This document shows positions 1 through 9,111 of a stretch of DNA of 64,000 nt, in pieces (position 1 is the stretch's first letter; every line of letters starts with the position of its first letter). The position numbers and the translations under genes were made by a program. The DNA comes from Streptomyces sp. DT2A-34 (GTDB lineage Bacteria; Actinomycetota; Actinomycetes; Streptomycetales; Streptomycetaceae), in the NCBI RefSeq assembly GCF_030499515.1, contig NZ_JASTWJ010000001.1, positions 4,754,001 to 4,818,000 of the forward strand, given 5' to 3'. Below the pieces are notes generated by a model that did no database searches, was not told the DNA's origin, and worked only from the letters and a program-made list of their open reading frames with translations.

Positions 1-325
1 GGGTGCGTTCCGGTGTCGCGGAGAAGTCCTCGGGGGTGTCGGTGGTGACCGCCCGTCCCTCCGCCCAGCGTTGGGCGGCGATCTCGTGCATCGCCAGCAG
101 CCGGTGCGGATCGTCACCGCCGACGCGGGCCATCGCCTCGACGGCCTCCCGGGGCGGCAGAGACCTGCCGTTCAGATATCGCTGCCACGACTTCGCGCTG
201 TACCCGGTCCTGGCGGCCAGTTGCCGCGTGCTCAGTTCGCTGTGGTCCTTCAGCCTGCGCAGTCGCACGATCAACTGATGGGCGTGTGGATGCAGTTCTA
301 CAGGCAGTGCCTTCCAGCGCGACAC
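1..325 (-). CDS. XRE-family helix-turn-helix regulator, 5' part
   Basis: The reading frame starts at GTG 325 behind a GGGGGAA Shine-Dalgarno-like stretch and runs off the left edge, giving about 108 residues. It begins MSRWKALPVEL and continues LIVRLRRLKDHSELSTRQLA, followed by TGYSAKSWQRYLNGRSLPPREAVEAMA. This is the short N-terminal XRE-type DNA-binding domain seen in many Streptomyces regulators, which usually carry a longer C-terminal extension. The part beyond the HTH (HEIAAQRWAEGRA) is visible only briefly, so the C-terminal domain and target genes are unknown. Family assignment is confident; function beyond DNA binding is not. Confidence 0.8.
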   Translation of the reverse strand, partial: MSRWKALPVELHPHAHQLIVRLRRLKDHSELSTRQLAARTGYSAKSWQRYLNGRSLPPREAVEAMARVGGDDPHRLLAMHEIAAQRWAEGRAVTTDTPEDFSATPERT

Positions 326-648
326 GCTTCCCCCACTCGCGTTCGGGACCGCAGGCCCGCCCCCCGTGTCCCCGTCTCATTCTGCATCAGCTGTCACGGG
401 GATCACAGAGCGGCCACCCCGCCCCGGTGCGACCCCGCCCTGGCGCGGAGTCAGCCATCCCCTCGTCGCAGTCCCGCCGCAGGGACTCGGCGGGCGGCGT
501 CTCCGCAGGTCAGCGCGCGGGACGTCTCGGGATGAGGTCACTTCCGCGCCAGCTGTGGCCGAACATCACGCCGAACCCGCAGTCTCGTCGCGGAGCCGGC
601 CGGTGCGGTCGGCTCCGGCAAACGCACGCCAATTGGGGAAGGAACACA
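326..648. other. Intergenic region, no gene seen
   Basis: Divergent spacer between the XRE gene and the secreted protein gene at 649. The overlapping open frames here have compositionally biased, unrecognisable translations. The right end holds a GGGGAAGGAAC ribosome binding site (about 635-645) for the gene at 649. Promoters for both genes are expected here but no clear boxes were identified. Confidence 0.5.
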
Positions 649-1200
649 ATGAACTTCGGTACGACTCGGACCCGCCTCGCAGCTGCCGTCGCAGCCGCCG
701 TCGCGACGGGCGCGCTGGCCGTGAGCGCCTCGCCCGCCTCGGCCACCTCCTCCCAGGGGTACTTCACCGGTTACGGCACCACATGGACGGACGACTGGAG
801 CAACGAGGGAACACTGTCGTCCAGCAGCTACGCCAGGTCCAACGCCACCTGCCTGTGGCAGAAGATCCTCTGGGCCGAGGGCGCGACGGAGAGCAACGGC
901 ACCGCCTACGACTCCGCGGACATCGACGGCATCTTCGGCTCCAACACCACCTACGCCACCAAGCGGCTTCAGACGCGCTGGGGCCTGGACGACGACGGAC
1001 TGGTCGGCCCCCAGACGCTCAGCGCAGCGGACAACAAGCTGCGGTACAGCTCGGGCAGCACGTCCTCCGGGACGCTCACCCTCACGTACGACGGCATTTC
1101 CCACGACTTCACCATGACGCGCTCCGACAGCAACCAGTACAGGTTCTACCAGGAGGGTGTCTGGCGTCTCGCGGGCTACAACTACCGCAGCTGCAGCTGA
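649..1200 (+). CDS. Secreted peptidoglycan-binding-like protein
   Basis: 183 residues. Residues 1-32 are a Sec signal peptide: positive start, Ala/Val-rich core, SPASA cleavage site. The ATG at 649 was chosen over the long upstream frame because it has GGGGAAGG 5-10 bases upstream and places the signal peptide at the N terminus. Residues about 75-125 resemble a peptidoglycan-binding-1 repeat (DIDGIFGSNTTYATKRLQ, then GLVGPQTL). The C-terminal 50 residues form a compact Tyr-rich tail (TLTLTYDG...YRSCS) not recognised as a known domain. Two cysteines, in ATCLWQ and RSCS, may form a disulphide outside the cell. No catalytic motif is visible. The next intact gene also has peptidoglycan-binding repeats, suggesting both act at the cell wall. 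Confidence 0.75.
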   Translation: MNFGTTRTRLAAAVAAAVATGALAVSASPASATSSQGYFTGYGTTWTDDWSNEGTLSSSSYARSNATCLWQKILWAEGATESNGTAYDSADIDGIFGSNTTYATKRLQTRWGLDDDGLVGPQTLSAADNKLRYSSGSTSSGTLTLTYDGISHDFTMTRSDSNQYRFYQEGVWRLAGYNYRSCS

Positions 1201-1568
1201 CCACACGTCCTACCGGGGACCGTCGGTCGGCAGCTGGGCGAACGACGCCGACGCCATCAAGATCTGGCGCGACCCCGATGCCGGCAAGCGCAGCGGCACC
1301 TGGAAGGCACAGCAGGGCCGCATCAAGGACGGCTGGCCGGCGCCCCTGACACACGCGGCCCGTTCCCTCGGGCAGGAGGAGACAGGCCGCGTGCGTCCCC
1401 TCCGGTCCACCCAGTGATCCGGACGAAACCGCCTGTCCAGTCCCGTCCTTCGCAACAACGCCGGGCCCGTCAAGGGCCGCAGGCGGCACTCGATGAATGA
1501 CAAGCACTCCAAGTCCTGGTCGGCCCACTCGGCTCGGCGTGCCACAACAAAGGGAAATACGGGGAATC
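1201..1568. other. Intergenic region with a possible gene remnant
   Basis: A readable plus-strand stretch at about 1199-1345 translates to SVGSWANDADAIKIWRDP followed by GKRSGTWKAQQGRIKDGW. This looks like real protein but has no start of its own and ends quickly, so it may be a remnant of an unidentified gene. The remainder has no recognised feature; AAAGGGAAA at about 1550-1558 lies upstream of the ATG at 1569. Confidence 0.3.
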
Positions 1569-2663
1569 ATGTCTCTTCGCAGCCGACTCACGCGCCGCGC
1601 GCAGGTCACTCTCATAGGCGTCGCCGCCGGAGGTGTCGCGGCCGCAATCGCCGTCGTACCGTCGTTCGCCGACAGCGACTCCTCGGAGCCGGCGACGGTC
1701 GCCGCCCAGAAGGAGACCGACTACGGGCCCGAGCCCGAGGCCGACAGCAAGCTCGTCACCCAGGCCGGCGAGCTGTCGACCATGGCCACGGCCACGCTCT
1801 CGCGCGACACGATGATCAACCGGGCCCGTACCTGGCTCACGGCCAACAATGGAGCCCCGGTCCCCTACAGCATGGAGCGCACTTGGAAGGACGGCTACCG
1901 CCAGGACTGCTCCGGCTATGTCTCCATGGCGCTCGGGCTGGGGAAGCCCGGCCTGAACACCGTCGGGCTGGCCGACTCGCGAAACGGCGTCACCACACGG
2001 CTCAGCAGCATGAGTCAGCTCAAGAAGGGTGACCTGCTGATCGACTACAGCACCACTGACGGCGATTTCCGTCACGTAGTGATCTTCGAGAAGTGGGCCG
2101 ACACGTCGCACAGCGCCTACTGGGCGTACGAACAGCGCGGTACGTACGGCACGACCCACCGGCAGCTCAAGTACGGGATCGGCAGTGACAACTACGACCC
2201 CTTCCGCCCGGTCAACCTGGGTGACGGCGGTGGCGGCGGACAGCTCCCCTCCCCGGGTGTCTCCTGGCCGATCCTCCAGAGCGGTTCCAAGGGCGCGGAC
2301 GTGCGGTCCGCCCAGCAGCTGCTGACCGCGCGGGGCTACACGGTCGAGGCCGACGGCCTCTTCGGCCCGAATACCCGCTCCGCGGTGATCCAGTTCCAGA
2401 AGTCCCGCTCCCTGGCCGCTGACGGCGTCATCGGCCCGGACACCTGGTCAAAGCTGATCACGGCGGTGCAGTACGGCTCGTCCGGCCAAGCGGTGACGGC
2501 AGCACAGACGCAGCTGAACGTCTACGGCTACGGCCTCGCGACCGACGGCAGGTTCGGCTCGAAGACGAAGTCTGCGACGGTCGCCTTCCAGAAGAACCAC
2601 CACTTGCAGGCCGACGGCGTCATCGGCCCGGAGACCTGGCGCGCCCTGCTCGGCACCCGCTGA
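1569..2663 (+). CDS. Secreted NlpC/P60-like protein with two peptidoglycan-binding domains
   Basis: 364 residues from ATG 1569. The upstream in-frame extension to 1497 lacks a signal peptide, and the 1569 start places RSRLTRRAQVTLIGVAAGG plus a hydrophobic core at the N terminus. Residues about 75-210 resemble an NlpC/P60-type amidase or endopeptidase: the likely nucleophile is in DCSGYVSMAL, and GDLL and DFRHVVIFEKW supply the usual later motif with His. Two peptidoglycan-binding-1 repeats follow at about 230-295 and 300-362 (VEADGLFGPNTRSAVIQFQ, ATDGRFGSKTKSATVAFQ). Expected role: cell-wall hydrolysis or remodelling outside the cytoplasm. The gene ends at a strong hairpin terminator. Confidence 0.85.
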   Translation: MSLRSRLTRRAQVTLIGVAAGGVAAAIAVVPSFADSDSSEPATVAAQKETDYGPEPEADSKLVTQAGELSTMATATLSRDTMINRARTWLTANNGAPVPYSMERTWKDGYRQDCSGYVSMALGLGKPGLNTVGLADSRNGVTTRLSSMSQLKKGDLLIDYSTTDGDFRHVVIFEKWADTSHSAYWAYEQRGTYGTTHRQLKYGIGSDNYDPFRPVNLGDGGGGGQLPSPGVSWPILQSGSKGADVRSAQQLLTARGYTVEADGLFGPNTRSAVIQFQKSRSLAADGVIGPDTWSKLITAVQYGSSGQAVTAAQTQLNVYGYGLATDGRFGSKTKSATVAFQKNHHLQADGVIGPETWRALLGTR

Positions 2664-2686
2664 CGCGAGCGGTCCCGGCGGCCGAC

Positions 2687-2730
2687 CGACGGCTCCTTCC
2701 CACTGCGCCCGCAGCGGGAAGGAGCCGTCG
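2687..2730 (+). terminator. Strong hairpin terminator
   Basis: Perfect 15-bp inverted repeat (2687-2701 and 2716-2730, arm CGACGGCTCCTTCCC) with a 14-base loop, 23 bases after the stop of the NlpC/P60-like gene. No T-run follows, as is usual in Streptomyces. It also marks the point where the minus-strand monooxygenase remnant ends, so it may work in both directions. Confidence 0.8.
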
Positions 2731-2731
2731 A

Positions 2732-3157
2732 TGTATGGGACGGCCGAAGTTCGCCGCGGCGGCAGGGTCCGAGGTGGTGACCGCGTTCCAGCCGGCCCGG
2801 CCGTGGCTGATCACGTCGAGCGCCTTGAACTGCCGGGCACGGGTGTAGGGCTCGTTGAAGGTGGTGGAGGCGGTGGCGACAAGGCCGATCCGTTCGGTCT
2901 CGCGTGCGATGGCCGTCATGACCAGCAGCGGGTCGATCGGGAAGTGCGGGGCCTGAGCTTCGAGGTCCACGTCCAGGACCGGGTGTCCGCGAAGAACAGC
3001 AGCTGGATCTTGCCGCGCTCGGCCGCCTGCGCGTAGCGCACGAACTGGTCCATGTCCGTGTAGTGGACAGGTTCGCGCCCGGCAGGCGCCATGCACCGGG
3101 TTCGGCTCCGTAGCCGCTGGTGAACTGCATGCACAGGAGCATCTGTTGGCTTGTCAT
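2732..3157 (-). pseudogene. Flavin-dependent monooxygenase (NtaA/SnaA/DszA type), broken N-terminal fragment
   Basis: Reads MTSQQMLLCMQFTSGYG from ATG 3157 behind GGAGGAGCGACC, then changes frame to DMDQFVRYAQAAERGKIQLL, then again to IDPLLVMTAIARETERIGLV, ASTTFNEPYTRARQFKALD and HGRAGWNAVTT. These are characteristic N-terminal motifs of bacterial luciferase-like FMN-dependent monooxygenases of the nitrilotriacetate/dibenzothiophene group (intact length about 440 residues). At least two frameshifts are needed, and roughly two thirds of the protein is missing at the 3' end, where the terminator hairpin abuts. Intact start signals and broken body indicate recent decay. Confidence 0.75.
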
Positions 3158-3337
3158 GGTCGCTCCTCCAACGAGGCGGAATGGTGCATGGCGTATGCCA
3201 GGGCGCTTAGGAGAGGGCCCATGCGCATCAGTGGAGAGCAGGGGTGCCGTGGAGAGCCCGGCCGCGGCGCTCCGCACGAGAGGAGTTGTCGGGGACTTCT
3301 CGTACGGGGTGTGCGCCGCGGGGCGGCGGCAGCGTGG

Positions 3338-4647
3338 TCACCTGTGGGCGGCGCGGTTCAGCTCGACGACGTCCTCCAGGGTGGGCTCGGCACCGAGGGC
3401 GGCGAAGCGCTCTGCCATGCTGTCCCGGACCGCCGCGTCGGAGCGCGCCGCCGGTGGTGGGTACCGGGTCCATGGGGTCGTAGGAGAACTCCTCGGCCTG
3501 CTCGGCGGTGGACGGCGGTTCAGGGGTCAGGCGTCCGTCCGCGCGCAGGTGGAAGTCCGTGTCCACGGCCCGCGACAGGGGCCATTCCGTCTCCTCGCGC
3601 CACTGGTTGACGCCCATGACGAACAGCAGCACCTTGCCCGCGTCCGGCGCCTCAGCCTCGCCGTCGCCGATCGTGCGCCGGAACCAGTCGAACTGCATGT
3701 CCGCCAGGCGCCCGCGCATGGCCATGAAATCGGAGTCCGCGCCGAACCCGAAGTTGACGTCCCCGACCACGTGCCGCCAGTTGGTGTGGGTCCAGGGGCC
3801 CGTGATCAGCGTGGCGGACCGGCCGGCCCGCCGCATGGCGGTGAAGTTGTCGAGCGTGCCCTGACTGAAGATGTCGAACCAGCCACCGACCTGGAACTGG
3901 AAGGTGGGCAGATCGACCTCGTCGTGCCGACCCGCGACGCGGCAGGACGCCGCCCACTCGGGCTCGCGGCGGGAGCGTTCGTAGCCGAGCTCGGGCAGGT
4001 CGTGCCGGGCGAACGCGGGAAACCGCCCGATGGGCAGCTCCCCGTAACCGCCGTTCGCCAGGCCGTCAAAATCCTGCACGAGCCCGGTGATGCCGCTCAC
4101 GAGCCCGTCGAGGTCGGTGCTGGGACGGCGCATCAGGGTGTCGGCGCCCTGCAGGAGGGACCAGGGGACGGTGAGGCCGAGTTCGATCGCGCCGCCGCGC
4201 GTCCACAGCCCGTCGTCCGGGTCGGACCACGTGATCACCGGCGCGATGGCCTTCAGCTCCGGCGGCTTCGACAGCGCCGCCATCCACTGGGTGTTGCCGA
4301 AGTAGCTGCCCCCCGACCATGCCGACCGAACCGTTGGAGCCGGGGAGGGCGGCGGCCCACCGTACGGTGTCGTAGCCGTCGCTCTCCTCGTACGTGAACG
4401 GCTCCCACTCCCCCTCGGAGGCGAACCGGCCGCGGGTGTCCTGGACGACCACCATGAACCCGCGCCGGGCAGCCGCCGGCGGATCGAGCATGACGGTCAT
4501 CATGGGGGTCTGCTTGCCGTACGGCAGCCGACTCAGCAGCACCGGCCACGGCCCGTGCCGCCGGGACGGTACACATCCGCGCGCAGCACCGTGCCATCAC
4601 GCATCTGCGCCGGAACGTCGACCTCGATCTGGATCCCCGCCGCGCAC
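3338..4647 (-). pseudogene. CocE/NonD-type (S15 family) hydrolase, frameshifted
   Basis: Fragments of an X-Pro-dipeptidyl-peptidase/cocaine-esterase-like alpha/beta hydrolase occur in successive frames. DVPAQMRDGTVLRADVYRPG is near 4600. Next comes LLSRLPYGKQTPMMTVML, with RGFMVVVQDTRGRFASEGEW and GMVGG. After a shift near 4310, YFGNTQWMAALSKPPELKAI and a long run to about 3420 follow (FQVGGWFDIFSQGTLDNF, LITGPWTHTNW). The shift falls directly at the nucleophile elbow, so the active site is lost. A last in-frame tail, RDSMAERFAALGAEPTLEDV to a stop at 3338, does not look like the S15 C terminus and may come from another gene joined by a deletion. GTG 4647 has a GAGGAG site. Confidence 0.75.
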
Positions 4648-4674
4648 TGCTCCTCAGGTCAGTGGTCCCGGGGG

Positions 4675-5553
4675 TCAGGCCACGGCGTTCAACAGGTCGG
4701 CCAGCACGTCGGGCCGTTCCAGGGCGATGAAGTGGCCGGCCTTGGGGACCTGCGTGAAGTCGGCGGCCGGCAGCAACTCCTTGTTGGCTTGCCGGTCCGA
4801 GGGACGGGACCAGTCCTTCTCGCCGTAGACGAGGTGGATGGGGGCCTTGACCTCGGGATAGCGCGAGCGGGCGGCGATGAGGCTGGGCAGGTTTTGGTAC
4901 ACGGCCCGGGCGACGGTCGGGTAGCCGGGGCGGCTGCCCACCTGGAGGAGCTCGTCCACGTAGTCCTCCCGCAGCGCGCTCTCGTCGCCGAGGCCGCCCT
5001 GCAGGATCTTGCGGAGGGCGGGCCTGGGCTCCACCCCGGCAATCACCGGGCCCACCCCCGGGGCGAGAACACCGCTGATCACCACACGGGCGAGGAGGCT
5101 GGACCGGGCGATTCCGCCGCGGAAGTCGTAGGTGTTGACCGCCACGACGCGCCGGACCCGCTCCGGGAGATCGGCCGCTGTGGTCAGGGCGAGCACCGCC
5201 CCCATGGACTCCCCGACCAACGTCACGTCGTGGAGGTCGAGTTCGGTCAGGAGCCGCTCGACGCCCGCGCGCATGGCCGGCTCGTCGTACGACGCCCCGG
5301 GCACGATCTCGGAGTAGCCCATCCCCGGCAGGTCGAGGGCGTACACGGTGTAGTGGTCCGCGATCAGCGGGATGAGGTGGCGGAAGTGCTCGGCCTGCGT
5401 GCGCACGGTGTGCAGCAGGACCAGGGGGGCGCCGGTGCCCGCCTTGAGGTAACGCAGGGTTCCCTCGCGGCCGTCGAGTCCCACGCGCGGGGCGAGGGTG
5501 TGGCTGGTGGTCCCCGGAATGTGGATCGTGGGACGTGACTCGTGGTCGGGCAT
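4675..5553 (-). CDS. Alpha/beta-fold hydrolase
   Basis: 292 residues from ATG 5553. The fold markers are LVLLHTVRTQAEHFRHLIPL (oxyanion/early strand), YALDLPGMGYSE, the nucleophile elbow GESMGAVLAL (Ser about residue 128), the acid in YGEKDWSRP, and the histidine in KAGHFIALERP. The substrate cannot be told from sequence; relatives act on esters, epoxides or carbon-carbon bonds. It lies 28 bases downstream of the SDR gene on the same strand and is very probably co-transcribed with it from the operator-bearing promoter at about 6300, hence under TetR control. Length is normal for the family and no defect is visible. Confidence 0.85.
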   Translation of the reverse strand: MPDHESRPTIHIPGTTSHTLAPRVGLDGREGTLRYLKAGTGAPLVLLHTVRTQAEHFRHLIPLIADHYTVYALDLPGMGYSEIVPGASYDEPAMRAGVERLLTELDLHDVTLVGESMGAVLALTTAADLPERVRRVVAVNTYDFRGGIARSSLLARVVISGVLAPGVGPVIAGVEPRPALRKILQGGLGDESALREDYVDELLQVGSRPGYPTVARAVYQNLPSLIAARSRYPEVKAPIHLVYGEKDWSRPSDRQANKELLPAADFTQVPKAGHFIALERPDVLADLLNAVA

Positions 5554-5581
5554 CTCGCCGACTCCTCGTGTGTGAAGGGGG

Positions 5582-6283
5582 TTACTTCGCCAGCTGGGCG
5601 TACAGGCCGCCCAGGTCGCCGGCCAGGCCGGCCTTGACCTGCCGCGAGATGTCGTCGGCGAGCACCTCGTACGCGCCCGTCTCGACGCCGTCGAGGGCGA
5701 GTGCGGCGACGTCACGGGGGTCGGACTTGGGTGCGTCGACGCCCGCCGCGAGGTCCGTGTCGACGTAGCCGACGTGAAGTCCGGTGACGGCGATGCCGCG
5801 CGGCTGCAGCTCCAGGCGCAGGGAGTTGGTCTGCGACCACAGGGCGGCCTTGGAGGCGCTGTAGGAGCCGCCGAGGGCCAGCCAGGAGAGCACGGAGTGC
5901 ACGTTGAGGAGGTGGCCGCCGCCGTTGCGCTCGATGAGGGGCACGAAGGCGCGGGTGAGAAGCAGCGGGCCGTAGAAGTTGGTCTCGAACTCCCGGCGGA
6001 CGTCGTCGACCGGGGAGTCGAGGAAGGACGCGCCGACCGAGGCACCGGCGTTGTTGATCAGCACGGTCACGTCTTGCGCCTGCGCGGCGGCGGCCGCCAC
6101 GGAGGCCGGGTCGGTGACCTCCAGCGCCACCGGGACCGCGTCGGGGTGCGTCACCGTGCGCGGGTCGCGGGCCGTGGCGTAGACCTTGCCGGCACCGCGC
6201 GCGTACAGCTCCTCCACCAGCGCCTTGCCTATGCCTCGGCTGCCGCCGGTGACGAAGACGTTGGCGCCCTTGAGTGCGGTCAT
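5582..6283 (-). CDS. Short-chain dehydrogenase/reductase (SDR)
   Basis: 233 residues from ATG 6283. The NAD(P)-binding motif is TGGSRGIGKAL (residues about 11-21), the structural motif is INNAGAS (about 78-84), and the catalytic Tyr/Lys pair is in YSASKAAL. LHVGYVDTDLA follows as in classical SDRs. ATG 6283 was chosen because the longer frame upstream reads through the operators. Two copies of AAACCGATCGGTTT lie 20-58 bases upstream, so transcription is likely repressed by a TetR-family protein; the same palindrome precedes the TetR gene at 9112. It is the first gene of a two-gene operon with the hydrolase. The substrate is unknown. Confidence 0.88.
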   Translation of the reverse strand: MTALKGANVFVTGGSRGIGKALVEELYARGAGKVYATARDPRTVTHPDAVPVALEVTDPASVAAAAAQAQDVTVLINNAGASVGASFLDSPVDDVRREFETNFYGPLLLTRAFVPLIERNGGGHLLNVHSVLSWLALGGSYSASKAALWSQTNSLRLELQPRGIAVTGLHVGYVDTDLAAGVDAPKSDPRDVAALALDGVETGAYEVLADDISRQVKAGLAGDLGGLYAQLAK

Positions 6284-6303
6284 GACTGCCTCCACAAAAT
6301 GAG

Positions 6304-6341
6304 AAACCGATCGGTTTCCACTAAGATAAACCGATCGGTTT
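6304..6341. promoter_or_regulatory. Pair of TetR-type operators in the SDR promoter
   Basis: Two identical 14-bp perfect palindromes, AAACCGATCGGTTT, at 6304-6317 and 6328-6341, centre to centre 24 bp (just over two helical turns). They sit immediately upstream of the SDR gene. A third copy at 9066-9079 precedes the TetR gene. The palindrome is of the ACCGATCGGT class bound by TetR-family repressors. Regulation of both units by this TetR is inferred from the shared site. Confidence 0.82.
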
Positions 6342-6429
6342 CCAGGCGCAAGCCCAACAGGGTCCCCGGCTTCACCGGGGCGTTCCGTCACCTCGTGGAT
6401 CCCCGGGGTGACGAGCTCTCCACCTGTCT

Positions 6430-7051
6430 GTCCGGCCTGGTTTCCCGACCGTGTCGCAGAGCCAGTCCGGGACGGTGTCGGGCGTGAGGTGGAGGCGGAG
6501 GGCTGGGGGCAGGGGGAGGCCTTCGACGCCGGAGAGGGTGCCCGTCAGGCTCTCGACGTACATGGTGATGTGGTCGCCTCGCAGCGTGGACGTCGAGCCG
6601 GGCGCTCCGTCGATGTGCTGGATCTGCGGGCCGACGGGTACGGCCGTCTTCAGGTCGCGGATCGTGACGGCCGCTGCGGAACACTTGAGGACCCCTTGGG
6701 CCCGCCGGCCGTGTCCCCGGTCACCACTCCACCGAAGACGAGGTCGCGCAGTTCGAGGCGGCTTCCCTTCATGTTCCAGGACTCGGCGGCGAATCGACCG
6801 GCGCTCGTGTCCTCGGGAGCCTTGAGATCGCTGATGTCACAGGTGCGGGCGGCCCCTGTGGTGGGCGCCGGTTGGGACGACGGCGCCGTGGGCCGACGGC
6901 CGGGGGTGGGTGACGTGTGAGGTGCGGCCGGTGGCGCGTCGGATGGTTCCGCGGTCGTCGGCGTCGGCGTCGGAGCGGCCAGGCTCAGCGAGGGACTCGT
7001 GTCGGGTGCCGGACTCTGCTGCCCGGTGTCGCCGCGGAGTGCTGTTCGCAC
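6430..7051 (-). pseudogene. Secreted/membrane protein remnant, DUF6114-like
   Basis: Minus-strand translation gives CDISDLKAPEDTSAGRFAAE, then GSRLELRDLVFGGVV. After a frameshift near 6680 it reads IRDLKTAVPVGPQIQHIDG, STSTLRGDHITMYVESLTGT, and ends LHLTPDTVPDWL. This order (Thr-rich linker, small strand-rich domain, MYVESLTGTLSG, SPDTVPDWL-like end) resembles the C-terminal domain of actinobacterial membrane proteins of the DUF6114/DUF6230 group. The upstream part is Pro/Thr-rich (PTPTPTTAEPSDAPPAAP). At least one frameshift is present and no start or signal peptide is intact. The family is named from memory of its pattern, so this is tentative. Confidence 0.5.
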
Positions 7052-7207
7052 CGGTCGTCAGGCTGCTGCGGCGCCTGGCCCAGGAGGACGCGAACCATCG
7101 TCGCCACGGTCGCCGGGCGTGCGGGCGTGCGTGCGGGCGGGGGAGCAGCCGGCGGAGTGAGTCCCCTGCGGGGTGCCGACGTGTCACCGGCACCCCGCTC
7201 GCAGGGT

Positions 7208-7903
7208 TCAGCGCACGGCGACGGGTACCGGCTTGTCGGCGGTGTCGTCGGCCGGCAGGTCGGCCTCCTTGATGCCGAACCGGTCGCAGAAGCGAGCGAG
7301 TGGGCCCGGAGCCCACCAGGCCGCTCTGCCCAGCAGCCTCATGACGGCCGTTCCCAGCAGGATGCGCACCACCAGCACATCCACCAGGACCGCGAACACC
7401 ATGCCGACACCGAAGAGCTTGATGGTCAGCACATCGCTCATCCCGATCGCCGCGAGCGGCACGCACATCAGCAGCGCCGCGCTCACGACCAGGCGGCCGA
7501 TGACCTGCAGCCCGGTCGCCACGGCTTCCGTGCTGTCGCCCTGCTTGTCGTACTGCTCCCGCATCCGGGACACCAGGAACACCTCGTAGTCCAGGGAGAG
7601 TCCGAAGATCAGCGCGAACAGCATGATCGGCAGGTTGGGCTCGATGTTGCCCGTCGGATCGAAGCCGAGCGGGTTGTGCGGATGGCCGTCCTGGAAGATC
7701 CAGACCAGGACGCCGAAGGTCGCGGTCAGCGACAGCATGTTCATCGCGATGGCCTTCAGCGGCAGCAGCACCGAGCCGAACGCGAGGAACAGCAGGAGGT
7801 ACGTCATCACCGCGATGTAGAGCAGCATCCACGGCAGGGTCTCGCCCAGTGCGTCCAGGGTGTCGTCGTAGACCGCCGACTCGCCGCCGAAGTACGCGCG
7901 GGG
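7208..7903 (-). pseudogene. MMPL-family transporter, C-terminal fragment
   Basis: The frame covers the last membrane block of an RND/MMPL exporter: LGETLPWMLLYIAVMTYLLL, FLAFGSVLLPLKAIAMNMLS, then FGLSLDYEVFLVSRMREQYD (the conserved GLSLDYEVFL motif), and three further membrane segments to a cytoplasmic tail ending VPVAVR. The frame begins abruptly at about 7903, where it meets the fragment on the other strand. Intact MMPL proteins are 700 or more residues; only about 230 remain. An internal ATG at 7828 exists but would start inside a membrane segment. Both partners lost their 5' ends at the same point, so one deletion explains the structure. Confidence 0.85.
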
Positions 7904-8919
7904 AGATGAAGGAGCAGCTCGGCAAGGGCAAGCTGTTCGGCGCGCTCGTCGTCCCCGCCGACTTCACCTCCTCCGCCACCGCACTGACCGGCACCGCGCC
8001 CGCCGGGACCCCGGCCCGCCCGACACTGACGGTGCTGACCAACCAGTCCGCCGGCAGCCTGGGCTCCGGCCTGGCCCGGACGGCGACGACCCAGGCGGCC
8101 GAGAACGCCTCGCTCCAGGTGGGCAAGGAGCTGACCGCCCAGATCGGGACTGCGCAGGCGAAGCTGCCCGCAGCGGCACGCGTCCTGCTCGCCGACCCGG
8201 CCGCCGTCACGGTCGAGGACGGCCACCCCCTCGACTCACGCAGCGGCCTGGGCCTGACGGCGTTCTACTACGCACTCACCCTCGTGGTCGTCGGCATGCT
8301 CTCCGCCAACGTCATCAGCGGCCAGGTCGACCACGCCCTCGGCTACACCCACAACGACATGGGCCCGCTGCGCCTGCACCGCCCGCTGATACGGGCGACC
8401 CGGGTCCAGACCTTCGCCATCAGCAGCACCCTCATGACCGGCCTGTCCCTGCTGACGGGCACCCTGGTCATGGTCGGCGCGGTCGGCATCATGGGCATGG
8501 ACGCCGCCCACCTGCCCCTGCTGTGGCTGTACTCGGTGTGCGCCATCGCCGTCACCGGGATCGGCGCGCTCACTCTCCTCGCCGTCTTCGGCACGCCCGG
8601 CATGCTGGTGGTCACGCTGGTCTTCATCGGGATGGCGGTACCCACGGCCGGGGCCACCACCCCCATCGAGGCGCTGCCCGGCTTCTACCGCTTCCTCTCG
8701 GAGTTCGAGCCGCTGCGGCAGATCACCGGCGGCATCCGCTCGATCCTCTACTACGACGCCCAGGGCGACGCGGGTCTCACCCGCGGCTGGGTCATGATGA
8801 CCGCCGCCCTCGCGCTGGCCGCGCTGTTCGGCTTCGGCGTACTCGGGTGGTACGACCGCAAGGGGCTGCACCGCATTCCAGTGGAGACGACACCCGAGAA
8901 GGCCACCGTCCCCGCGTAG
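7904..8919 (+). pseudogene. YhgE/Pip-like (DUF3533) membrane protein, N-terminally truncated
   Basis: About 335 residues in an open frame without its native N terminus: the sequence starts at MKEQLGKGKLFGALVVPADF, a motif normally well inside these proteins (after the first membrane helix). The extracytoplasmic part follows, then five or so membrane segments (LTAFYYALTLVVVGMLSANV; LMTGLSLLTGTLVMVGAVGI; TGIGALTLLAVFGTPGMLVV; a last one near the end). These proteins are ABC-2-like membrane proteins, often next to TetR genes. The ATG at 7906 is likely an internal methionine. The 5' end is fused to the MMPL remnant at about 7903. A terminator hairpin follows at 9011-9045. Confidence 0.75.
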
Positions 8920-9010
8920 CGGAACGCAGCCACCCAGAACGGGGCCATTACTCGGAGTGGCCCCGGTGTGTGTCGCCTGCCGAGGACGACAGACGCGCAC
9001 ACCATCATGG

Positions 9011-9045
9011 CTTGGCGACGGTCTTTCCCCCAGGCCGTCGCCAAG
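9011..9045 (+). terminator. Hairpin terminator
   Basis: Perfect 11-bp inverted repeat CTTGGCGACGG (9011-9021) / CCGTCGCCAAG (9035-9045) with a 13-base loop, between the YhgE-like remnant and the TetR promoter. A smaller 7-bp hairpin (8941-8947/8958-8964) lies just before it. Confidence 0.7.
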
Positions 9046-9065
9046 CCTCTGCCCGGAGCCCCTGA

Positions 9066-9079
9066 AAACCGATCGGTTT
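9066..9079. promoter_or_regulatory. TetR-type operator in the tetR promoter
   Basis: AAACCGATCGGTTT, identical to the two operators at 6304-6341, embedded in a longer perfect palindrome (9064-9081). It lies 32 bases before the ATG at 9112, a position that suggests autorepression by the TetR protein. Confidence 0.8.
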
Positions 9080-9111
9080 TCATTTCGTCCCCTTCGGGTT
9101 AACCTCGCCGC

